A stretch of DNA of 64,000 nt from Iodidimonas nitroreducens (lineage in GTDB: Bacteria; Pseudomonadota; Alphaproteobacteria; Sphingomonadales; Rhodothalassiaceae). Under the pieces are notes generated by a model, which was not told where the DNA came from, did not search any database, and worked only from the letters and a program-made list of their open reading frames with translations. The DNA is taken from positions 1 to 64,000 of the forward strand of contig BAYV01000008.1 of NCBI GenBank assembly GCA_000710935.1. The letters run 5' to 3'. The position numbers and the translations under genes were made by a program. Below, in pieces: positions 30,640 through 40,460 of the stretch; position 1 is the first letter of the stretch, and each line of letters starts with the position of its first letter.

Positions 30640-30888
30640 ATGCCTCTTTCTCCGGGGGCGGGTGTGCCAGCTCTGGTTACGGTTGGAGCATGCGATCCAC
30701 AGGGCGGGTTCCGACACACTGAAGACAAACGGCTAGAAAATATGAACGAATTGTTGTTGGAAGCGGGTGCCGATAGCGGGGCGGTGGATAGCATGGGAAA
30801 TTCGGTGCTCTGGTATCTCGAACGGAATGAGCAGTTGACGACCGATGAACGGCAATCGCTCCATACTCTCCTTGGGTCGCAGCCCTAG
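30640..30888 (+). CDS. Small ankyrin-like fragment
   Basis: A possible 82-residue product (ATG at 30640; the frame is open from 30484 inside the AraC gene). The C-terminal half has an ankyrin-type pattern: MNELLLEAGADSGAVDSMGN, then SVLWYLERNE. One repeat cannot fold alone, so it is more likely the tail of a lost ankyrin protein, or a chance frame, than a working gene. It lies at the edge of the hipBA region. Between its stop and hipA (30889-31003) I see nothing. Confidence 0.3.
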   Translation: MPLSPGAGVPALVTVGACDPQGGFRHTEDKRLENMNELLLEAGADSGAVDSMGNSVLWYLERNEQLTTDERQSLHTLLGSQP

Positions 30889-31003
30889 CGTTCACATGGC
30901 GGAGAGCTTATGAGCCATGCGTAAAAGCCACTGCCATGGAAACGGTATCACCGCCGCTTTGTTCAGGCATCACACCAACCTCATACAACGAGCATGGCTG
31001 GTA

Positions 31004-32335
31004 TCAGCCATTCAAATACGCTTCGATCTGCTTCGCTCTCGTGCTTGCGCCAGTCATGATAGCCTCTGCCATGGCGGCTGGCACGCGGGCGTCCAGTTGA
31101 GCTGTCAGGGCTTCTGAGGCGCGTGGCAGCGCGCTCACGATCTCGCCCATCACCTCATGCAACACGTCGAGCGGGAAGCCTGCGCGCTTTGCGGTCTGCG
31201 CAAAATGGCGTGGTGCAATTTCCGTCACCTTGTATCTGCGCTTGTTGCCGATCGCCATGGCAAGCCGGAATGCCTTGCGGGGTATCTGGCGGCGATCATG
31301 CTGCCACTGGGTGGACAGAATGTCGTAGAGCGGTGTCAGCCTGAAGCGCCCCTGCGGTCCCAGAAACAGGGAAAAATTCTTCGCGTGGCCGTCGGTCGCA
31401 CCGATCAGCCAAAAGATGATCTGCGCCTTCATGAACGCGCGCCGGTCGGCGTCCGGGTGATCGCTCGATTTCAGGAGGGCGATGCAGTTTTCGATGCCGG
31501 GGCCGCCGTCGCTTTCATATTTGCCGGTCGGCAGGATGCCGAGCGCCTGACATAGATCTTCCTGAGGAAGCCGCAGGAGACGCCCTTTGCCGTCAAGGCG
31601 GCGATCAAAGCGCTCAATGCTGAGAACAAGAAGATCATCGTCAAGCTGAAGGATTTCAGTCGGGGCCACGGCCAGCCCAAGGGCACGGCAAAGCGCCATA
31701 GAGACATGCTCGTTCTGCACGCTTTCGGAGAGGTCCACCTCACCATCGGGGGTTTGGACCCTCCCGATCTGGGGCTTCAGGATATGGGTGGTCGGGGTGG
31801 TGCCGGTCGGCACCATCCACTTGCCCCCATGATAAAGAAGGGCGGTTTTGTCCTGTGCGCCCGCCAGCGAAACCCGAAAGCTATCATCGCCGCCACGCAT
31901 GCCAAGAGGCGCGACGCTGAGCAAGCGAATGCGCTCGGCGATTGCCTCTGCGGTTATGGGCTCGCCTTCCGGCGGGCCGGGCCGCGCAGGCGGCATGTCT
32001 TCGGGCAGGAATTGAAGCGCGCCGACGCAATCGCGGCCAAGCGCGGCGAGCATTGAGAAGGCATCTGTCCCGTCCGCGCCCACTCTTGCCGCGATCCGTG
32101 CCCGGATGCGATCATCGTCTGGAAGCAGATTGTCGAAGACCGCCCTAACGGCGAGGCCGGTAAAGGGGCGGTCCACCAGCGGCATGGAGCGGGAGACCGG
32201 GATCGCATACTCCCAATCGAGCCAGTCCTGGACGTAGCCGAAGCGCGTCGCACCATCGGCGGCGCGCGCAAGCCTGCCTACAACGCGCCCGTTCAGCGCG
32301 ACAGTGAGCACGCCGGATTTGCGCCTCCGGCCCAT
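31004..32335 (-). CDS. hipA: HipA-type serine/threonine kinase toxin
   Basis: 443 residues. The N-terminal Couple_hipA domain is followed by the kinase. The P-loop-like segment RVSLAGAQDKTALL (about 154-167) has Ser156 at the position of the regulatory autophosphorylated serine of E. coli HipA. The catalytic Asp315 is in DGHAKNFS and the metal Asp338 is in YDILST. HipA kinases phosphorylate a glutamyl- or other aminoacyl-tRNA synthetase, stalling translation. The start overlaps the hipB stop by one base (TGATG). All catalytic residues are present, so the toxin looks intact. Confidence 0.92.
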   Translation of the reverse strand: MGRRRKSGVLTVALNGRVVGRLARAADGATRFGYVQDWLDWEYAIPVSRSMPLVDRPFTGLAVRAVFDNLLPDDDRIRARIAARVGADGTDAFSMLAALGRDCVGALQFLPEDMPPARPGPPEGEPITAEAIAERIRLLSVAPLGMRGGDDSFRVSLAGAQDKTALLYHGGKWMVPTGTTPTTHILKPQIGRVQTPDGEVDLSESVQNEHVSMALCRALGLAVAPTEILQLDDDLLVLSIERFDRRLDGKGRLLRLPQEDLCQALGILPTGKYESDGGPGIENCIALLKSSDHPDADRRAFMKAQIIFWLIGATDGHAKNFSLFLGPQGRFRLTPLYDILSTQWQHDRRQIPRKAFRLAMAIGNKRRYKVTEIAPRHFAQTAKRAGFPLDVLHEVMGEIVSALPRASEALTAQLDARVPAAMAEAIMTGASTRAKQIEAYLNG

Positions 32336-32580
32336 CAGAACAAGTCCTCAAGGCTCGGCGTGGTTTTGCCGTCGCGCGGACTGAGCGCCACCTCAAGGCC
32401 AAGGGCGGCCATGATCTCGAAGATAACCTGAAGCTCGGAGCGCGGCTTGCCACCCTCAACGGCTGAAATCGTCTGCTGGCGCAGTCCGGCTTTTTCGGCG
32501 AGCTGTGTCTGGGTCAGGCCCTGACGCTTTCGCTCCCGTTGAAGCGCTGCGCCGAGCTGTTGGGGATCGCGTATTGGCAT
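32335..32580 (-). CDS. hipB: HipB-type antitoxin, Xre family repressor
   Basis: 81 residues from the ATG at 32580, with GGAGG 6 bp upstream; a longer frame exists but would run through the operators. One Xre helix-turn-helix: LGAALQRERKRQGLTQTQLA followed by EKAGLRQQTISAVEGG. HipB binds and neutralises HipA and represses the operon. Three operator-like sites matching the known HipB pattern lie immediately upstream, one over the promoter. First gene of hipBA. Confidence 0.93.
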   Translation of the reverse strand: MPIRDPQQLGAALQRERKRQGLTQTQLAEKAGLRQQTISAVEGGKPRSELQVIFEIMAALGLEVALSPRDGKTTPSLEDLF

Positions 32581-32598
32581 GGTGTTCCTCCACCGTTG

Positions 32599-32627
32599 AA
32601 TATACGCGATCGCGGATAAAAAGGCAA
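32599..32627 (-). promoter_or_regulatory. hipBA promoter
   Basis: On the minus strand TTGCCT (plus 32622-32627) and TATATT (plus 32599-32604) are 17 bp apart, about 20 bp before the hipB ATG. Operator O1 (32601-32618) covers the -10 box and spacer, so bound HipB would exclude RNA polymerase. Confidence 0.6.
32601..32618. promoter_or_regulatory. HipB-type operator O1
   Basis: TATAC-N8-GGATA, against the TATCC-N8-GGATA pattern known for E. coli HipB. The central eight bases GCGATCGC are themselves palindromic. It overlaps the -10 element. Confidence 0.65.
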
Positions 32628-32645
32628 TATCCGCGTTCGATGATA
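32628..32645. promoter_or_regulatory. HipB-type operator O2
   Basis: TATCC-N8-TGATA, one half-site exact. It starts exactly 27 bp after O1. Its TATCCGCG half is also the mirror of the CGCGGATA half of O1. Confidence 0.55.
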
Positions 32646-32654
32646 AAATGACTT

Positions 32655-32672
32655 TATCCGCAAGCGCGGATG
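32655..32672. promoter_or_regulatory. HipB-type operator O3
   Basis: TATCC-N8-GGATG, 9 of 10 consensus positions. It starts exactly 27 bp after O2, so the three sites repeat at about two and a half helical turns. Confidence 0.65.
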
Positions 32673-32737
32673 AAAAGCCGATGCCAACAAAAGCTGCTGA
32701 CAAGCGCCAAGGGAATTATTTTATAGGAGGGGGAAAA

Positions 32738-32814
32738 TGGCGCGCTCGGAGAGATTCGAACTCCCGACCCCCAGATTCGTAGTCTGGTGCTCTATCCAGC
32801 TGAGCTACGAGCGC
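32738..32814 (-). tRNA. tRNA-Arg(ACG)
   Basis: 77 nt including an encoded CCA (plus 32738-32740). The acceptor stem GCGCTCG pairs with CGAGCGC. The D arm reads AGCTCAGCTGGATAGAGC and the T arm GGGAGTTCGAATCTCTC-like. Anticodon ACG at plus 32778-32780 sits in a CCAGA/TCTGG stem; A34 is normally edited to inosine to read CGU, CGC and CGA. The hipBA region starts just beyond its 3' end. Confidence 0.95.
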
Positions 32815-32964
32815 GTGATCATCATCAATTTTCAGCCGCACAGCATTGCGGTGAGGTGGCGGACCATATAAACATCCATGAAGGCTGGCAAGCCCTTTAT
32901 TCACAGAAATCACAGTTCTGTGGCACGATAAGGATATGGCCGCTTTTCATCAGGGGATATCCGC

Positions 32965-33558
32965 ATGCGCATCATAACCATCGCCAAAAGCTTCAAACAT
33001 ATAAGCACCACGAAAAGCAGCATCCCGTTCATGGCCATGCTCTTTGTGGCTGGCTGCTCTGCCAATGAGGGATCATGGCCACCGCTAGCAGGGGATCCCC
33101 CCGCCAGCGAGGTGACCCTGCTGCCCGCCGTTGCGATGCCACCGCCTTCGCCTTTCAGCCAAAACCAAAGCCCCCTTGAAGCCAAGGCCGTGCTTGCTGA
33201 ACTGCCGACCCGCCTTGAGGCCCTGCTCGAGGACGCTGCCAAAAATCGCCGCCAATATGAAGAGGCCAAACAAGCGTTAACGATTGAAGAGAATACACAA
33301 TTACAAGGCATGAGCTATCGCACGGCCCAACTTGCGCTTTCACGCTTGAGCCAAGTGGAAAGCCGGCTTTCCGCCCTGTGGCGCACCACCGATACGGCCC
33401 GCGTCACCCTTTATGCCGGCCAAAATAATAGCGATGATGTGCCAAGCCAAAATCTCGAGAGCAGCCTGCAAAGGCTGGAACAGGCCGTGGCCGGGCTTAA
33501 TAGCTATCTCAAGGAAGAACGGCAGGCCTTGATCCAACCATCAACGGCCGAGAATTAA
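32965..33558 (+). CDS. Putative lipoprotein with coiled coil, unknown
   Basis: 197 residues. The signal peptide ends in the lipobox VAGC with Cys31. A Pro-rich stretch (about 35-70) is followed by a long helical region rich in Glu, Gln and Arg (LEALLEDAAKNRRQYEEAKQ onward) that looks like a coiled coil. I do not recognise the family. It starts 150 bp after tRNA-Arg and is not in an operon; ptsN converges on it. Confidence 0.65.
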   Translation: MRIITIAKSFKHISTTKSSIPFMAMLFVAGCSANEGSWPPLAGDPPASEVTLLPAVAMPPPSPFSQNQSPLEAKAVLAELPTRLEALLEDAAKNRRQYEEAKQALTIEENTQLQGMSYRTAQLALSRLSQVESRLSALWRTTDTARVTLYAGQNNSDDVPSQNLESSLQRLEQAVAGLNSYLKEERQALIQPSTAEN

Positions 33559-33595
33559 TCAGCCCGCATCAGCCCAAAAATCGGACAGCCGATGA

Positions 33596-34054
33596 TCAGG
33601 CCGCCGCCGCCTTGCGCAAAAGCAGGGCATGAAGGGCATCGCCGCCCTCAGCCCCACGCAATTTTTCACACAGGGCCTTATCCCGAAACAAACGCGAAAC
33701 CCGCGCCAAAGCCTTGAGATGATCGGCCCCTGCCCCTTCGGGGGCAAGCAGCAGAAAATACAGATCGACCGGCCGATCATCCATGGATTCAAAATCGATA
33801 GGCTCGTTGGTGCGCGCAAACAGCCCAAAAACCTTATCAAGACTCGGCACTTTCCCATGGGGAATCGCCACGCCCTGGCCCACACCGGTGGTGCCCAAAC
33901 GCTCGCGCTCGGTCAGAATGTCGAAGAGAGTTCGCTCCGGCATTCCGATAAGCTCGGCCGCATGTGCAGACAGATCTTGCAGAACCTGCCTTTTGCTTCT
34001 GGATTTGAGCCCCGGCAAAATGCTTGCGGGCCCGATCAGATCGTCGATTTCCAT
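33596..34054 (-). CDS. ptsN: Nitrogen-regulatory PTS enzyme IIA
   Basis: 152 residues. The phosphorylated histidine is in GVAIPHGKVPSLDKVFGLFA (near residue 66). EIIA-Ntr takes phosphate from NPr and signals nitrogen, carbon and potassium status rather than carrying sugar. It is last in the lptCAB-rpoN-hpf-ptsN order typical of proteobacteria, 57 bp after hpf. Confidence 0.94.
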   Translation of the reverse strand: MEIDDLIGPASILPGLKSRSKRQVLQDLSAHAAELIGMPERTLFDILTERERLGTTGVGQGVAIPHGKVPSLDKVFGLFARTNEPIDFESMDDRPVDLYFLLLAPEGAGADHLKALARVSRLFRDKALCEKLRGAEGGDALHALLLRKAAAA

Positions 34055-34111
34055 CCCGCTCCAACCTGTGTCTGAACACTGAGTGCAGCCCTAAAAAGGG
34101 CCTGCGCATCC

Positions 34112-34732
34112 TTAAATCTTCGTTTCAGCGGGATCAACCCAACCGATATTGCCATCCGGCCTGCGATACACAACATTGAACTGGCCATTTTTGCGATTGC
34201 GAAACATCAAAGCCGGCTGATCGGACAAATCCATCAGCATCACCGCATCCCCAACCGAGACATGGGGAATTTCGGTGCGCGTTTCCGCCACGATCACCGG
34301 CTGATCATCTGCCACATCGCCATCACCATGGGCGCCATTCAAATCTGCCGCATCATCGGCATCTTCTTCATCAGGCTGCAAAACATAAGCCTGAGCGATC
34401 AGCGCCACTTCTTCTTCCATCCCGGCGCGACCGGATGTATGGCGATCTTTAAGGCGTCGTTTATGCCGACGCAACTGCTTTTCCAGTTTATCCAGTGCCA
34501 GATCAAAAGCCGCATGGGCATCATCGGCTTCAGCGCTGCTTTGCATATGAATGCCCTGGCGCACATGCAAGGAACAATCGACATGGAAAAAAGGCCCGGT
34601 TTTCGAAAGGGTGACATGGGCTTCGATCGAGCGACTGAAATATTTCTCGACCATCGCCTCAAGGCGATCATCGATATAGGTTTTCAGTGCATCACCAACA
34701 TTAATTTTCCGCCCGGAAACATTGATCTGCAT
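34112..34732 (-). CDS. hpf: Ribosome hibernation promoting factor, long form
   Basis: 206 residues from the ATG at 34732; an earlier in-frame codon would add 14 residues. The N-terminal domain MQINVSGRKINVGDALKTYI binds the 30S decoding site. A linker with RRLKDRHTSG leads to the C-terminal dimerisation domain (QPALMFRNRKNGQFNVVYRR). Long HPF alone dimerises ribosomes to 100S in stationary phase. In this position it is likely part of the rpoN transcript; it lies 172 bp after rpoN, so it may also have its own promoter. Confidence 0.93.
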   Translation of the reverse strand: MQINVSGRKINVGDALKTYIDDRLEAMVEKYFSRSIEAHVTLSKTGPFFHVDCSLHVRQGIHMQSSAEADDAHAAFDLALDKLEKQLRRHKRRLKDRHTSGRAGMEEEVALIAQAYVLQPDEEDADDAADLNGAHGDGDVADDQPVIVAETRTEIPHVSVGDAVMLMDLSDQPALMFRNRKNGQFNVVYRRPDGNIGWVDPAETKI

Positions 34733-34904
34733 CCTGTCAGCCTTTCCATCCGTTTGATTGAACCAAAGAAACATCTGTCGCTGGTGGTTGAGACATAGAA
34801 TGCGACGACCCGATCATATTAGCACAAACCCCCATGGGGGCTGCAATCACATCCGCGATCAATTCTGTAAACAATGCGGCGATGGCTTATCAAAAAAGCC
34901 GGGA

Positions 34905-36482
<1,578 letters not shown>

Positions 36483-36485
36483 GAG

Positions 36486-37274
36486 CTACAGACTGAAAGC
36501 CTCCCCCAGATAAATACGCCGCACATCAGGGCTGGCCAATATTTCCTCGGCATTGCCTTCCATCAGCACCCGGCCATCATGAATAATATAAGCGCGATCA
36601 ATGATATCAAGAGTTTCACGCACATTATGATCGGTGATCAAAACCCCGATCCCGCGATCCTTCAGATGCGCGGTGAGCGAGCGAATATCGGCAATGGCAA
36701 TAGGATCGATCCCGGCGAAAGGCTCATCAAGCAAAACGAATGATGGCTCAGACGCCAAAGCGCGGGCAATTTCACAGCGCCGCCGCTCCCCCCCGGAAAG
36801 AGCGAGCGAAGGGGAATGCCGCAAATGAGCGATGGAAAATTCATCGAGCAATTCTTCAAGCTTTTGATCGCGTCGTTTGCGCGAAGGCTCGTTCACTTCC
36901 AGCACCGCAAGGATATTTTCTTCGACCGTCATCCCCCGAAAAATCGAGGCTTCCTGTGGCAGGTAGCCGATCCCAAGGCGGGCGCGGCGATACATCGGCA
37001 GCTTTGAAATATCGCGACCATCCAGCATGATCGAACCATGATCCCCGGCCACAAGGCCCACGAGCGTATAAAAACAGGTGGTTTTCCCGGCACCATTGGG
37101 CCCAAGCAGGCCCACCACCTCGCCACGCTGCACATGCAGGGATAAATCCCGCAAAATCAGCCGACCGCCAAAGCTTTTGCCAATCCCACGCGCCACCAGC
37201 CCACTTTCCGGCAGGGCGGAACCCGCGTCTTTGGCGTGTTCAGGTGAAAGTTTATCCATCTCTTGCAAGGTCAT
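36486..37274 (-). CDS. lptB: LPS export ABC transporter ATP-binding protein
   Basis: 262 residues. Walker [13 protein letters not shown] (near residue 60), signature [16 protein letters not shown], Walker [14 protein letters not shown]. LptB2FG extracts lipopolysaccharide from the inner membrane and pushes it along the LptC-LptA bridge. An N-terminal extension of about 25 residues precedes the usual start. lptF and lptG are not in the window. It sits 163 bp after lptA. Confidence 0.96.
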   Translation of the reverse strand: MTLQEMDKLSPEHAKDAGSALPESGLVARGIGKSFGGRLILRDLSLHVQRGEVVGLLGPNGAGKTTCFYTLVGLVAGDHGSIMLDGRDISKLPMYRRARLGIGYLPQEASIFRGMTVEENILAVLEVNEPSRKRRDQKLEELLDEFSIAHLRHSPSLALSGGERRRCEIARALASEPSFVLLDEPFAGIDPIAIADIRSLTAHLKDRGIGVLITDHNVRETLDIIDRAYIIHDGRVLMEGNAEEILASPDVRRIYLGEAFSL

Positions 37275-37437
37275 AAGATCACGATCATGTCTGGGATATG
37301 CTTAATAAATGATGAGCCGCACCCCGGAAAAAAGGCTTAACTGTAAAAACTGGCGCATTTCCTGCATAGGCATGTCTTGCATAGACGGGCCCAAAATGCG
37401 CGCTCGATCAGCTATCGCCAGATTTCAGCACCAGATT

Positions 37438-38115
37438 TCACCGACTGGCCCCATCTTTTTGCGGCTCTGGCCCGGGCTTGTTTTCCCCCTCATTCCCGCG
37501 TTCACTTCCCCTTTCCGGTAAAACAAAACGCCCGCGCACCCGGGCACCGGAATCATCGCCCGGCTGATTTTCGCCATCAAGCTTGGTCACCCCCGATACC
37601 AGATCGATCAGAAGCCGCTCGCCCGCCAGCCGGGTTTCCCCCCGCAGCAAAACCACGCCACCGCCCAAAGTGATGGTGCGATTGGGGATATCATAAACCC
37701 CCCATTCCGCAGTTGCCACCTCGCTTGGGCTGGTGATTTTAACATTCCCGGTTACATCCAACCGCTCCATTTCAGGGGTATTTTGCCCATCGATGCTTTT
37801 GAAAAACACATGCATCCGATCAGATGTCAGATTCAAGGAGCCCTGATCCACCTTCACATTGCCGATCAAAAGGGCGACATCCTCGCGCCCGAGAATTTCC
37901 GAGCGATCCGCCGACCATTCGATCGGCTGATCGATATCATGATCCTTCAAAGCCGAAAGGCCCTGCGCCATGGCTGCCGAGCCAGCCCCAGAGGCCAGAG
38001 TGAAAAACAGAGTGAAACACAGAACCAGACTCAAAGCCGGGGCCAAACGCAAAGCCGGGGCCCGCATGCCACGCCCGATAGGCGCCCAAAGCGCCAAAGA
38101 AGGCCAATGGTTCAT
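37438..38115 (-). CDS. lptA: LPS transport periplasmic protein LptA
   Basis: 225 residues. An extended N-terminus leads to a signal peptide ending AMAQG. The OstA/LptA beta-jellyroll domain follows: IEWSADRSEILGREDVALLI, LNLTSDRMHVFF, NVKITSPSEVATAEWGVYD. The C-terminal ~45 residues are low-complexity Glu/Gly/Pro/Arg. It polymerises into the periplasmic bridge for LPS. It overlaps lptC by 4 bp. Confidence 0.92.
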   Translation of the reverse strand: MNHWPSLALWAPIGRGMRAPALRLAPALSLVLCFTLFFTLASGAGSAAMAQGLSALKDHDIDQPIEWSADRSEILGREDVALLIGNVKVDQGSLNLTSDRMHVFFKSIDGQNTPEMERLDVTGNVKITSPSEVATAEWGVYDIPNRTITLGGGVVLLRGETRLAGERLLIDLVSGVTKLDGENQPGDDSGARVRGRFVLPERGSERGNEGENKPGPEPQKDGASR

Positions 38116-38951
38116 CTGTTATCCTTCCTATTTGGTGACGATGGGGCTGGCGATGATGGATCTGCTGAGGATGGCGCATCAGTCGCACTTTGACCAGAGC
38201 GCGCCGCAGGCACCGTGCGCATGCGCATATTGCCATCCAATTTCATGATCCGCTTGTCGATATCGAGGGTGAAGCTATCCGCCCGCAAGCTGCCAAGGGG
38301 CCCTGTGCCCTCGACCGGGCGATCACTGCTGATGATCTTTTTTTCCAGATCGAGACGCGCCCCAAAACTATCGAGACGATAGCCATCGCTGGTTTCCAGA
38401 TGCATCAGGCCCGGCACTTCGATGCTTTGGGAGGCGGTATCATAGATCCCGCTTTCTGCCACCACTTCAGCAGTGCGGCCTTCTTCCAAAGTCATCTGGG
38501 CCCGCAATTCCTGTAATGCGACCCGGGGTGCATCGGGGCTGGATTGTACAGCTTCCCGGGCGCTGATGAAAAACAGGCGGTTTTGTTCATCGGTCCCGCG
38601 ATAGGTGGCCCCCACCACCCGCACTTCCTGATCCCCGCGCGGCATGGTTTCGCGATTGAACACGAAGGAGGATTTTTCATCCACAAACAGCGGCCATAAA
38701 AAGCTTAATCCCGCGCTCAGCACGGCCACAAAGATCAGCAGCGGCTTCATCAGCCGCACATAGCGATCATAGGCGGTGATCGGGCGATAGGGGCGCACCC
38801 CATCCGGCTTTAAGCGCCGACCGCCCCGCCCCCGCGACCGTCGGCCATCAGCCGCCTGATCATCAGATTTTGGGCCAGCTTGATCATGGCCGGATTGATC
38901 ATGGCCAGACTGATCATGGCCAGACTGATCATGAATGGGCAAAGAGATCAT
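38112..38951 (-). CDS. lptC: LPS export protein LptC
   Basis: 279 residues from the ATG at 38951 (GGAGAGG 3 bp upstream, 23-bp overlap with the end of the RNase D-like gene). The cytoplasmic N-terminus starts with HDQSG repeats and a basic stretch (RRSRGRGGRRLK). One membrane helix (LLIFVAVLSAGLSFLWPLF, near 80) precedes the periplasmic LptC domain. LptC docks LptA to LptB2FG. The N-terminus is about 65 residues longer than in E. coli LptC (191 aa) because of the repeats. Confidence 0.85.
   Translation of the reverse strand: MISLPIHDQSGHDQSGHDQSGHDQAGPKSDDQAADGRRSRGRGGRRLKPDGVRPYRPITAYDRYVRLMKPLLIFVAVLSAGLSFLWPLFVDEKSSFVFNRETMPRGDQEVRVVGATYRGTDEQNRLFFISAREAVQSSPDAPRVALQELRAQMTLEEGRTAEVVAESGIYDTASQSIEVPGLMHLETSDGYRLDSFGARLDLEKKIISSDRPVEGTGPLGSLRADSFTLDIDKRIMKLDGNMRMRTVPAARSGQSATDAPSSADPSSPAPSSPNRKDNR
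38882..38933. repeat. 15-bp tandem repeat in the lptC 5' end
   Basis: Units GATCATGGCCGGATT (38882-38896) and GATCATGGCCAGACT (38897-38911, 38912-38926), then a partial GATCATG (38927-38933). Each unit codes on the minus strand for five residues (HDQSG or HDQAG). The array runs into the overlap with the RNase D-like stop codon. Confidence 0.9.
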
Positions 38952-39543
38952 AATCCTCTCCGGCCAAAAGATCGATCCGGGCGCGGGTAGGCAGAAAAGT
39001 GAATGCGGCGCGGGCAATCTCCATCCGCCCTTCGCGTTCCAACAGGGGATCGAGCGCCGCGCGCAAGGCATGAAGATGCAAAACATCCGAAGCCGCATAG
39101 GCCTGCTGCGCCTCGTTCAATTCTGCCGCCCCCCAATCCGAGCTTTGCTGAATTTTTGAAATCTCGACCCCCAAAAGCTCGCGGCACAGGTCTTTCAGCC
39201 CATGGCGATCCGTATAGGTGCGGATCAATCTTGATGCGATTTTCGTGCAATAAACCGGGCCCGCCATCACCCCTAAGGCATGATATAAAACCGCCAGATC
39301 AAAGCGGCCAAAATGAAACAGCTTGGTGACCGCCTGATCCGCCAAAAGGGCGCTCAACCGCGGTGCATCATAGCCCCGACCATCGAATTTCACCAGATGC
39401 GCGGTTCCATCACCGGCCGAAAGCTGCACCAAACACAAACGATCCCGATGCGGCTTCAGCCCCATGGTTTCGGTATCGATGGCAACGGACGATCCGAAAT
39501 CAATATCGTCTGGCACATCGCCATGATGCAGATAAATGGTCAT
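38929..39543 (-). CDS. rnd: RNase D-like 3'-5' exonuclease
   Basis: 204 residues, a single DEDDy exonuclease domain: Exo I VAIDTETMGL, Exo II LFHFGRFDLAVL, Exo III with Tyr in YAASDVLHLHAL. It lacks the HRDC domains of full-length RNase D (375 aa in E. coli), as do many alphaproteobacterial members. Likely role: tRNA or small-RNA 3' trimming. It heads the lptC-lptA-lptB-rpoN run and overlaps lptC. Confidence 0.9.
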   Translation of the reverse strand: MTIYLHHGDVPDDIDFGSSVAIDTETMGLKPHRDRLCLVQLSAGDGTAHLVKFDGRGYDAPRLSALLADQAVTKLFHFGRFDLAVLYHALGVMAGPVYCTKIASRLIRTYTDRHGLKDLCRELLGVEISKIQQSSDWGAAELNEAQQAYAASDVLHLHALRAALDPLLEREGRMEIARAAFTFLPTRARIDLLAGEDYDLFAHS

Positions 39544-39622
39544 GTCACCTCTCGACAGCTTGGTAAAAACAGCACCTTATAGCGAATAAGGGGCTATGGC
39601 GCGGGACGCAAGACGCAAAACA

Positions 39623-39780
39623 GCCTTGAGCACGCTTCATGTGAGCCGCAAGGCGAGCGGAAGCAGCAGACAATAAAGCCCTGAGCACGCTTCATGTGAG
39701 CCGCAAGGCGAGCGGAAGCAGCAGACGATAAAGCCCTGAGCACGCTTCATGTGAGCCGCAAGGCGAGCGGAAGCAGCAAA
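39623..39780. repeat. 55-bp tandem repeat array, about three copies
   Basis: Copies start at 39623, 39678 and 39733, almost identical over the shared 46 bp; the third lacks its last bases. Each contains GCTTC...GAAGC arms around CCGC...GCGG, so each could fold as a hairpin. No coding sense is evident. It fills most of the 260-bp gap between the exonuclease and glutathione transferase genes. Confidence 0.92.
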
Positions 39781-39803
39781 AAAAGCCGCGCCCCCATCCC
39801 GGA

Positions 39804-40460
39804 TCAGTCAAGGCGCGCCCCTTTGGGCAGGCGCATGGCCCGTTGCACTGCCGGACGAGCGCCGATCCGCTGATGCCAGGCAAAAAGATGGGGAAAATCA
39901 GCGAGCCGCAAACCCGTCCATGCGCTTTCATCGATCCATGGATAAGCCGCGATATCCGCCAGCGAATAATCCGCTGCCAGATAGGGCCGATCCGCCAGAT
40001 GAGCATCAAGCATCCGATAGACCCGAGCCACAAGGCCCTGATGATGCCGGAGCGCAGCCAAAGGCTTTTCATCGGCCAGTTCTGTCCAGTGATGGGCTTG
40101 ACCCGACATCGGCCCCACCGATGTGAGGGCGACCATCAGCCATTGCATGACCGCATCGCGCGCCATCGCATCATCTGGCAAAAAGCGCCCGAACCGTTCA
40201 GCAAAGCGGATCAGGATCGCCCCGGATTCCCATAAAACATGGCGCTGGCCAGCTTCATGTCCGGCTTTTTGTTCCGGCTCTATCCAGGTGACGATCGGCA
40301 GCTTGCCATAAGGGTTGAGCGCCAGAATTTCAGGAGCAAACTGCGCGCCCGTCCGAATATTCACCGCATGGATATGATAGGAAAGACCCAGTTCCTCAAA
40401 CAGGATCGTCACCCGGCGGGAATTGGGTGTGGCCCATAAATATGCTTCGATCTGATCCAT
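39804..40460 (-). CDS. Glutathione S-transferase family protein
   Basis: 218 residues. The N-terminal thioredoxin-like domain has TPNSRRVTILFEEL (a TPN motif like the Nu-class YfcG/YghU) and NPYGKLPIV with the cis-Pro. An all-alpha C-terminal domain ends near LADFPHLFAWHQRI. Such proteins bind glutathione and often act as disulfide-bond oxidoreductases. Single gene with its own upstream region. Confidence 0.87.
   Translation of the reverse strand: MDQIEAYLWATPNSRRVTILFEELGLSYHIHAVNIRTGAQFAPEILALNPYGKLPIVTWIEPEQKAGHEAGQRHVLWESGAILIRFAERFGRFLPDDAMARDAVMQWLMVALTSVGPMSGQAHHWTELADEKPLAALRHHQGLVARVYRMLDAHLADRPYLAADYSLADIAAYPWIDESAWTGLRLADFPHLFAWHQRIGARPAVQRAMRLPKGARLD

Noticed and set aside
30895-30908. 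TGGCG-GAGAG near the ankyrin fragment as a degenerate att copy of the tRNA-Arg(ACG) 3' end
   Set aside because: Only two five-base blocks agree, and a five-base gap is needed to align them. This is within chance.
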